From assembly GCF_003259615.1 (NCBI RefSeq), contig NZ_QLLR01000036.1:1-54823 (forward strand): a DNA stretch of 54,823 bases. The letters run 5' to 3'. A model generated the notes under the pieces. That model saw only the letters and a program-made list of their open reading frames with translations. It ran no database searches and had not been told where the DNA came from. The DNA is from Pedobacter cryoconitis. GTDB taxonomy: Bacteria; Bacteroidota; Bacteroidia; Sphingobacteriales; Sphingobacteriaceae. The position numbers and the translations under genes are program-made. Numbering within the stretch: position 1 is the stretch's first letter; every line of letters starts with the position of its first letter. Positions 49,587 through 54,823 of this stretch are shown piece after piece.

Positions 49587-51194
49587 TTAGTGACCTCCTT
49601 CTGCTTCGATATGTTCAACATCAATTCCTTGTCTCTTCAATACCGAACTCACTTTCCATGCAAAGAATATTAGGTAAACAAACCCAAACAGCGGGATAAT
49701 ATAAGAACCGTGAATACCATGTGTATCCGCCAATTGTCCCTGTACCGGTGGCAAAATAGCACCACCTAAAATCATCATAATCAGGAATGATGAACCCTGG
49801 CTGGTATATTTACCCAATCCTGTAATGGATAACGCAAAGATAGAAGGCCACATAATTGAACAGCATAGCCCGCCACTGATAAATGCGAATGTTGCAACTT
49901 CACCTGTGGTCATTAAACCAACGCTCATACAAACTACGCCTAAAGTGGCAAAAATAGCCAGTGTTTTAGCTGGTTTCTCCTGACCAAGGAAAAATCCTAC
50001 GATCAATACCGCTACACAAACACCATAAATATATAAGTTACCTACATCTGTACCGGTAAAATGGTTCACTAAAAGAATCACGCCAAAGGCAACAAAAGGA
50101 ACGACAACAGTTAATATGTTTTTTGTAATTTTTGATAAATTAAAAGCACTCACAGCACCTGTCCATCTACCAATCATCATACTTCCCCAATATAAAGCGA
50201 TATAAGGTTTAATGGCAGACTCAGGGAAACCACCAAACTCTTTCAAGTGAAGTAAAGCACCCAGATTACTTTGAATGGTAACCTCAACCCCTACATAGGT
50301 AAAGATGGCGATCATCCCCATAATCAGCTGAGGATATTGCATTGCACCCCATTGATTTCCGTTCTCTTTCTTTTTAAGCAGGACAAAGATCAATGCGCCA
50401 ATGATAATAGCCAGTGACGAGTAGACAAAGTTTGCTTCAGACAAGTGCATAAAACCAGCTAATGGTTTAGCCGCAAGCACCATCAGGAATCCAATTATAA
50501 TCACTAAAAGCGGTCCGTTTGATTTTGGACTGGCTTCCATCGTTTCTTTACTGGTTACTTCTGGCAATTTAGTGATGGCATAAAAACCAGCAACTAATAA
50601 AAATAAGCCTGATAAAGCATAATATAAGGTAGTAATTGAAGAAATCTCTACTGTTTTAGCAACTGCATCACTTGCAGAACCAAAAAGCACTAAACTTACA
50701 ATGACAGGGCCCATTAAACCACCAAAGTTATTTACTCCACCAGCAAGGTTTAAACGGTGTGTACCGCTTTCAGGGGCACCTAAAGCTACCACAAATGGTT
50801 GCGCTGCAGTTTGCTGTAAAGAGAAACCTATTGCAATGACAAAAAAGGCAATTAAAATGAAGAAGAATGAGCCTGAATGAACTGCAGGAACCATTAAAAG
50901 GGCACCACCGGCAGAAATAATCAAACCCAGGATAATCCCTTTCTTGTAACCTATTTTATTTAGAATATCGACTTTACTCGCTTGCGAAGCAAAGTATAAA
51001 ATCAGTGAACCAATAAAGTATCCGCCATAGAACGTAAAGTCAATCAGTTGAGATTCAAATTGTGTGAGGTTGAAATGTGACTTACAGAAAGGTATAAAGA
51101 TACCATTCGATGCGGCCACGAAGCCCCAGAAAAAGAACACGGTGATGATCGAATACAACGCCGTTCCATAGTTTTGTTGTTTTTGGTTTTCCAT
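49587..51194 (-). CDS. Sugar MFS transporter (FucP type)
   Basis: A 535-residue major facilitator transporter resembling the FucP/sugar:H+ symporter branch of Bacteroidota. It begins MENQKQQNYGTALYSIITVFFFWGFVAASNG with the first helix and the hallmark FFWGF pattern. About twelve membrane segments and a long central loop follow, and the late helix GLCCSIMWPSIFALSI is typical of the family. Likely substrates are fucose, galactose, glucose or N-acetylhexosamines; the sequence does not decide. It heads the operon with dCMP deaminase and guaA, and a 9-bp-arm dyad lies upstream. Confidence 0.86.
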   Translation of the reverse strand: MENQKQQNYGTALYSIITVFFFWGFVAASNGIFIPFCKSHFNLTQFESQLIDFTFYGGYFIGSLILYFASQASKVDILNKIGYKKGIILGLIISAGGALLMVPAVHSGSFFFILIAFFVIAIGFSLQQTAAQPFVVALGAPESGTHRLNLAGGVNNFGGLMGPVIVSLVLFGSASDAVAKTVEISSITTLYYALSGLFLLVAGFYAITKLPEVTSKETMEASPKSNGPLLVIIIGFLMVLAAKPLAGFMHLSEANFVYSSLAIIIGALIFVLLKKKENGNQWGAMQYPQLIMGMIAIFTYVGVEVTIQSNLGALLHLKEFGGFPESAIKPYIALYWGSMMIGRWTGAVSAFNLSKITKNILTVVVPFVAFGVILLVNHFTGTDVGNLYIYGVCVAVLIVGFFLGQEKPAKTLAIFATLGVVCMSVGLMTTGEVATFAFISGGLCCSIMWPSIFALSITGLGKYTSQGSSFLIMMILGGAILPPVQGQLADTHGIHGSYIIPLFGFVYLIFFAWKVSSVLKRQGIDVEHIEAEGGH

Positions 51195-51317
51195 TGATTA
51201 TGCAAGTTTTTTTTGGTTGTTTGAAACTATCTTGTGCTTAGGATTGTTCCATATAATTATAGTCAGGATATTATCAATACTTAGTGCTGATAATACAAGG
51301 CATAAACATAATTAAAA

Positions 51318-51340
51318 TATTGTGTATAGTGTACACAATA
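51318..51340. promoter_or_regulatory. GntR-like operator dyad upstream of the sugar transporter
   Basis: TATTGTGTA, TAGTG, TACACAATA is a perfect 9-bp inverted repeat in the divergent region between the sugar transporter and the LysE-type gene. Dyads with TTGTnTA-type arms are bound by some GntR regulators. No regulator gene is nearby, and which of the two genes it controls is unknown. Confidence 0.6.
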
Positions 51341-51410
51341 AATGAAGCAAAAAAAATAGGCGGTATTATACTTTAAAATCAGATATTAGCGCCAAATATA
51401 TGTGAGTTGA

Positions 51411-52037
51411 ATGATTGAAGCAATATTACAGGGGATTGGTGCGGGTATTTTGTTTTCGTTTTTAACGGGCCCGGTCTTCTTTTCCATGATCAAAACCAGC
51501 ATTGAAAAAGGCTTTAAAGCTGGTTTTTCTTTGGCCATCGGAGTGATTTTAAGTGACATTATATTTATTAGTTTAACGATCTTCAGTTCGCAGTTTGTGG
51601 ATTATAATGCAGATTATAATCAGTACATCGGCATCATCGGAGGTCTTTTCCTTTTGGGAGTAGGTCTGTATTACCTGATCAATAAGGTCACGGTCAATTA
51701 CGAAACTTCTGAAATTGTGAAGGTGCGCAAACGCGGCTATATTATCAAAGGATTCCTGATGTGCCTGTTATCCCCTACTACTTTAATGTTCTGGATTATG
51801 GTGGGTGGTATTGTTTCCGGCCAGCTGCATTATGCGATGGCTGAGAAGGTTGTATTCTTTGTAGTGGCTATGTGTACCCAGCTTTTCGTAGACTTCATCA
51901 AAACATACTATGCTGCCAAATTAAGATATAGGATTAAAGAGAAAAACATCAAGATCCTGAACCGGATTGCGGGTGCAGTTATTATCATTTTCGCAGTCAG
52001 GTTGTTTATAGAAGTAGCAATCAAATATTATAGTTAA
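51411..52037 (+). CDS. LysE family amino-acid exporter
   Basis: A 208-residue membrane protein of the LysE/RhtB exporter family. The start IEAILQGIGAGILFSFLTGPVFFSMIKTSIEKGFKAG has the family's GP(V/I)FF signature in the first helix and its cytoplasmic continuation. About six membrane segments are visible, with PTTLMFWIMVGG in the middle. Export of amino acids is the usual role; the substrate is unknown. It ends in a palindrome terminator shared with purF. Confidence 0.85.
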   Translation: MIEAILQGIGAGILFSFLTGPVFFSMIKTSIEKGFKAGFSLAIGVILSDIIFISLTIFSSQFVDYNADYNQYIGIIGGLFLLGVGLYYLINKVTVNYETSEIVKVRKRGYIIKGFLMCLLSPTTLMFWIMVGGIVSGQLHYAMAEKVVFFVVAMCTQLFVDFIKTYYAAKLRYRIKEKNIKILNRIAGAVIIIFAVRLFIEVAIKYYS

Positions 52038-52064
52038 TACAAGTTCTATTTACTTGAACGCACA

Positions 52065-52100
52065 AAAAAACCCGGTACTGCATGCAGTACCGGGTTTTTT
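52065..52100. terminator. 36-bp perfect palindrome terminator
   Basis: The 18-bp arms are exact complements with no loop; the core is ACCCGGTACTGCATGCAGT. It has T-runs on both strands and separates the convergent LysE-type gene and purF. Confidence 0.9.
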
Positions 52101-52115
52101 ATGGGTTAACCTTGC

Positions 52116-54017
52116 TTAGTAAGCCCTCTGGTTACTTCCTTCTTTCCAGTTTACAAAAGCCTTGTTAACGACTTTGTTTCCACCTGGTGTTGGGTAGTTA
52201 CCTGAGAAATACCAGTCACCAGTATGATTAGGGCAAGCAACGTGTAAGTTATCCAGTGTCTGGTAAATTACTTCTACTTGTGCAACCGTGTCGGCCGGGG
52301 TAATGATTTTTGTAATCTGTGCAGAGATCTCTTCCTGTTTGAAAGGTCTGTAGATGTCTTTTACATGGTTTACAATTTCTTCTTTCGGTAATAATAAAGA
52401 AGCTTTACATTTCTGATATACATCTTCAATGATATGCTCTAATCCGCGTTCTTTTAACAACTGTATAGCGGCTTCAAAGGCTACGAACTGACCTAGCTTT
52501 GACATGTCGATTCCGTAACAGTCAGGGTAACGGATTTGAGGTGCTGAAGAAACAATAATGATTTTCTTAGGATGTAACCTGTCGATAATCTTAATAATGC
52601 TTTGTTTCAGCGTAGTTCCTCTAACAATAGAGTCATCTACTGCAACCAGTGTGTCTACATCGTTTTTAATCACACCGTAAGTGGTATCATAAACGTGAGC
52701 GACCATTTCTTTACGGTCAGCATCGGCGGTAATGAAAGTACGGAGTTTAACGTCTTTGATAGCCAGTTTTTCTACGCGTGGAGCCATAGATAACAGTTCA
52801 TCAAGTTCAGCGTCTGTCAGGGTTTCTTTACGTTCAATAAGCGTATCCTTCTGGATCTTCTTGATATGCTTGTGTAAACCTTCTACTAAACCGTAGAAGG
52901 AAATTTCAGCAGTATTTGGGATAAAAGAGAAAACTGTGTTTTTCAGATCTGAGTTTACTGCGGTCAGGATCTGGTCGATCAATAGTCTTCCTAATTGTTT
53001 TCTTTCTTTATAAATATCAGCGTCACTTCCGCGGGAGAAATAAATACGTTCGAATGAACATGCTCTTTTTTCCTGTGGTTCTCTGAAGATTTCCTGCGTA
53101 ACTGTTCCGTCTTTTTTAACGATCAGTGCGTGTCCTGGTTTAATTTCCTGAACGCTGTTAATGCCTACGTTAAATGCGGTTTGAATTGCGGGACGCTCTG
53201 AGGCTGCCACAACAATTTCATCATCCTGGTAAAAGTATGCGGGACGGATTCCTGATGGGTCACGCAGAATAAATGCGTCTCCGTTTCCTACGATTCCTGA
53301 AATTGCGTAACCACCGTCCCAGTTTTTAGCGGAGCGGGTAAGGATATTCGCGATGTTCAGGTTTTGGGAGATTTTAGCCGTAATTTCTACGTTTGATAGT
53401 CCTTCTTTTTTGTAAGTATCAAAAAGTTCCTGATTCTCATCGTCAAGGAAGTGACCGATTTTTTCTAATACGGTAACGGTATCAGCTTGTTCTTTTGGGT
53501 GTTGTCCGAGTTCGTATAGTTGTTCTAGTAATTCATCAACGTTAGTCATGTTGAAGTTACCTGCAATAACAAGGTTACGTGTCATCCAGTTGTTCTGACG
53601 AAGGAATGGGTGACAGTTTTCTATACTGTTCTGGCCGTGTGTTCCGTAGCGAAGGTGTCCTAACAATACCTCTCCTATGAAGCTCACATTTTGTTTCAGC
53701 CATTCTGCATCCTGCATGAGTTCAGGTGTCTCATTTTGGATGTCTGCAAATTTACCTTGTACATATCCGAAGATATCTGCAACGGCATTCTGTGCCATCG
53801 ACCTGTAACGGCTAATGTACCGGTGACCTGGTTTTACATCTAATTTGATTGTTGCAATTCCTGCGCCGTCCTGCCCTCTGTTGTGTTGTTTCTCCATCAA
53901 AAGGTATAGTTTGTTCAGTCCGTAAAGGGCTGTACCATACTTTTCCTGGTAGAATGAGAGAGGTTTTAAAAGACGGATAAAAGCAATTCCGCACTCGTGT
54001 TTTATCTGGTCACTCAT
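52116..54017 (-). CDS. purF: Amidophosphoribosyltransferase PurF
   Basis: PurF makes phosphoribosylamine, the first committed step of purine synthesis. The 633 residues are longer than the E. coli enzyme (about 505), a feature of the Bacteroidota form. Cys9 in HECGIAFI is the expected N-terminal nucleophile after propeptide removal. NRGQDGAGIATI and HLRYGTHGQNSIENCHPF belong to the amidotransferase half. The PRPP-binding site is VAVDDSIVRGTTLKQSI. Extra helical insertions occur after about 330 (HKHIKKIQKD, ERKETLTDAELDELL). The leader is A/C-rich with TAAATTTG at 54037-54044. It is transcribed alone. Confidence 0.94.
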   Translation of the reverse strand: MSDQIKHECGIAFIRLLKPLSFYQEKYGTALYGLNKLYLLMEKQHNRGQDGAGIATIKLDVKPGHRYISRYRSMAQNAVADIFGYVQGKFADIQNETPELMQDAEWLKQNVSFIGEVLLGHLRYGTHGQNSIENCHPFLRQNNWMTRNLVIAGNFNMTNVDELLEQLYELGQHPKEQADTVTVLEKIGHFLDDENQELFDTYKKEGLSNVEITAKISQNLNIANILTRSAKNWDGGYAISGIVGNGDAFILRDPSGIRPAYFYQDDEIVVAASERPAIQTAFNVGINSVQEIKPGHALIVKKDGTVTQEIFREPQEKRACSFERIYFSRGSDADIYKERKQLGRLLIDQILTAVNSDLKNTVFSFIPNTAEISFYGLVEGLHKHIKKIQKDTLIERKETLTDAELDELLSMAPRVEKLAIKDVKLRTFITADADRKEMVAHVYDTTYGVIKNDVDTLVAVDDSIVRGTTLKQSIIKIIDRLHPKKIIIVSSAPQIRYPDCYGIDMSKLGQFVAFEAAIQLLKERGLEHIIEDVYQKCKASLLLPKEEIVNHVKDIYRPFKQEEISAQITKIITPADTVAQVEVIYQTLDNLHVACPNHTGDWYFSGNYPTPGGNKVVNKAFVNWKEGSNQRAY

Positions 54018-54036
54018 TTGTTTGTGGTTTGAGCCG

Positions 54037-54044
54037 CAAATTTA
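54037..54044 (-). promoter_or_regulatory. purF -7 box
   Basis: CAAATTTA reads TAAATTTG on the minus strand, 19 bases before the purF ATG. The -33 TTG is not clear at the expected distance. Confidence 0.55.
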
Positions 54045-54123
54045 CCTTTAATAAAAGTCAGAACCTAGCTAAAAATACAATCTTTCATCAGCGAAATGTA
54101 TGTTTTTGGGGGTGGTCTGGGGG

Positions 54124-54235
54124 ATCTCGACGAAAAATAAAGACATGCTATGTTCGAGCTGGAAATTACTTAGGCCCGAAGAGGGCAAAGAAAATTTAGG
54201 CTCGTCACATTAGCATGTCTTTATTTTTTCGAGAT
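54124..54235 (+). repeat. Nested hairpin, copy C of the dispersed family
   Basis: ATCTCGA plus AAAAATAAAGACATGCTA on the left pairs with the matching right arm ending at 54235, over 25 bp with one 2-nt bulge. A TGTTCGAGC/GCTCG..ACA stem continues inside. The centre GGCCCGAAGAGGGC (54173-54186) is on the plus strand. The left arm shares AAAAATAAA and CTATGTTCG with copy B, which shows common ancestry. Confidence 0.75.
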
Positions 54236-54380
54236 TCCACCAGGTATAATGTAAAAACATACATGATGGCTGCAAGAAAGGATTGTTTTTTAGAGACGGT
54301 CTTTCGTTTATTCTGCGGACATCTGTTTGTTGAGGTGTTAATATGGAGGAAAATCGAGAAGAAACATAGCGGAGAAGCGC

Positions 54381-54523
54381 GATGAAGGATAATAAGAAGA
54401 AACTTGATGAAGGAGAAAAGGAGAAACTTAATGAAGGATAACAAGAAGGAGCTTAATGAAGAATAATAAGGAGAAACTTGATGAAGGATAACAAGAAGAA
54501 ACTAGATGAAGGATAATAAGAAG
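54381..54523. repeat. Tandem array of a 25-nt unit
   Basis: About 5.8 head-to-tail copies: units start at 54381, 54406, 54430, 54455, 54480 and 54505 (the last is partial). The unit is close to GATGAAGGATAACAAGAAGA plus AACTT. The unit length is about twice 12.5 nt, matching the modules of the other two arrays. The array ends abruptly at 54523, where the IS-like sequence begins. Confidence 0.85.
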
Positions 54524-54823
54524 TGGACTTGCTATATTTGAGTAGACACGGAGTTAAGGGATTTACATACCTTAACAGAAATTATGTCACGAGAGAGAAA
54601 AGCATACCCGAAGGAGTTCAAACTGATGAGTGTTGAACTGAGTTACACCCGCCCAGATCTAACGACCCTTGCGAAGGAATTGGATATCAACGTCACGTTA
54701 TTATATAGATGGCGGAAGGAATTTTCAAGTAAGCAAGGCAGTAGTTTCCCTGGTAATGGGAATGTTATCCTCAGCGCAGCCGAGCAAGAAGTGGCTAATT
54801 TGAAAAAAGAACTGCGTGAAACG
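54524..54823 (+). mobile_element. IS3-family insertion element, left part (cut by window edge)
   Basis: The sequence changes character at TGGACTTGCTATATTTGAGT (54524), right after the last array unit. This is the probable left terminal inverted repeat of an IS. The transposase orfA follows at 54584. The right end lies outside the window, so the inverted repeat pair and target duplication cannot be checked. Confidence 0.65.
54584..54823 (+). CDS. IS3-family transposase OrfA, N-terminal part
   Basis: The first 80 residues of an IS3/IS911-type OrfA, cut by the window end. It begins MSRERKAYPKEFKLMSVEL and has a helix-turn-helix (LTTLAKELDINVTLLYRWRKEF, a stretch) as in orfA proteins. A Leu/Lys/Glu-rich segment begins at the end (EQEVANLKKELRET) that would continue as the leucine zipper. 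In such elements OrfA and OrfB are joined by frameshifting to make the active transposase; the OrfB part is not in the window. Confidence 0.82.
   Translation, partial: MSRERKAYPKEFKLMSVELSYTRPDLTTLAKELDINVTLLYRWRKEFSSKQGSSFPGNGNVILSAAEQEVANLKKELRET

Larger units (their letters stand above)
54018..54583. other. Gene-free region with repeat locus C
   Basis: This stretch lies between purF and the transposase gene. It holds the purF -7 box, the nested hairpin at 54124-54235, a 145-nt spacer, the 25-nt-unit array at 54381-54523 and the IS left end from 54524. An open frame at 54205-54444 on the minus strand is built mostly of these repeats and is not credited. Confidence 0.75.

Noticed and set aside
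54205..54444. 79-codon open frame on the minus strand
   Set aside because: It runs through hairpin C, the spacer and the 25-nt array, with low-complexity Phe/Ile/Leu content and no support from a known family.

Overview
The window looks like a chromosomal segment of a Sphingobacteriaceae bacterium (phylum Bacteroidota), most likely Pedobacter or a close relative. This rests on AT-rich DNA, almost no Shine-Dalgarno sequences, promoters of the TTG-N19/20-TAnnTTTG type, and Bacteroidota-specific proteins: the short RNA polymerase omega homologue beside BamD and CoaBC, DUF4835, CarboxypepD_reg proteins, a 633-residue PurF and a sugar MFS of the FucP type. The genus is an inference from protein resemblance; no rRNA gene is present. 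About 45 protein genes are supported. I saw no tRNA, rRNA, CRISPR or prophage.

Layout. 1-1.2 kb: a cruciform-prone inverted tandem repeat and a DUF4337 membrane protein. 1.5-9.9 kb: a housekeeping cluster (bamD, rpoZ, coaBC, DUF4835, recN, fabI) interrupted by a blaI/blaR1-type pair with two clear operators. 10-12.3 kb: a CarboxypepD_reg protein and a radical SAM protein. 12.4-15.4 kb: a repeat locus, then clpC. 15.7-19.1 kb: an accessory stretch with a Crp/Fnr regulator, a DUF4406 protein, a small Cys-containing protein and two SMI1/KNR4 paralogues. 19.5-25.8 kb: ettA, an outer-membrane receptor-like protein and a dbpA-type helicase with a half-length DUF1456 gene. 26-30 kb: a trehalose locus (GH15 enzyme facing an OtsA-OtsB fusion). 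30.2-36.5 kb: a YkuK protein, an amt-porin-DUF4468 operon, an SRPBCC protein, a TIGR01212 radical SAM protein and a CarboxypepD_reg protein. 36.6-45.2 kb: a long 13-nt tandem array, an APC permease, hppA, two nearly identical APC permeases and a MarC protein. 45.2-51.2 kb: a minus-strand operon (sugar MFS, dCMP deaminase, guaA, a periplasmic-binding-like lipoprotein, an RsmB-type methyltransferase). 51.4-54.8 kb: a LysE exporter, purF, a repeat locus, and the left part of an IS3-family element cut by the window edge.

The most unusual signal is a dispersed compound repeat found three times (about 12.4-12.8, 36.6-37.35 and 54.1-54.5 kb). Each copy has a long nested hairpin with a G/C-rich inner stem carrying a common asymmetric core, CCYGAAGNGG. 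Each is followed, always on the same side relative to the core, by a tandem array whose units are close to one, two or three times 12.5-13 nt. Two copies (12.7 and 37.3 kb) sit at the 3' ends of minus-strand genes; the third is abutted by the IS. I do not recognise this as a described element. Other points worth checking are the BlaI operator pair, a BlaR1-like protein with a repeat tail instead of a beta-lactam sensor, near-leaderless promoters, a recent permease duplication that carried its terminator with it, and hairpins close to the starts of ettA, otsAB and the 11.3 kb radical SAM gene.
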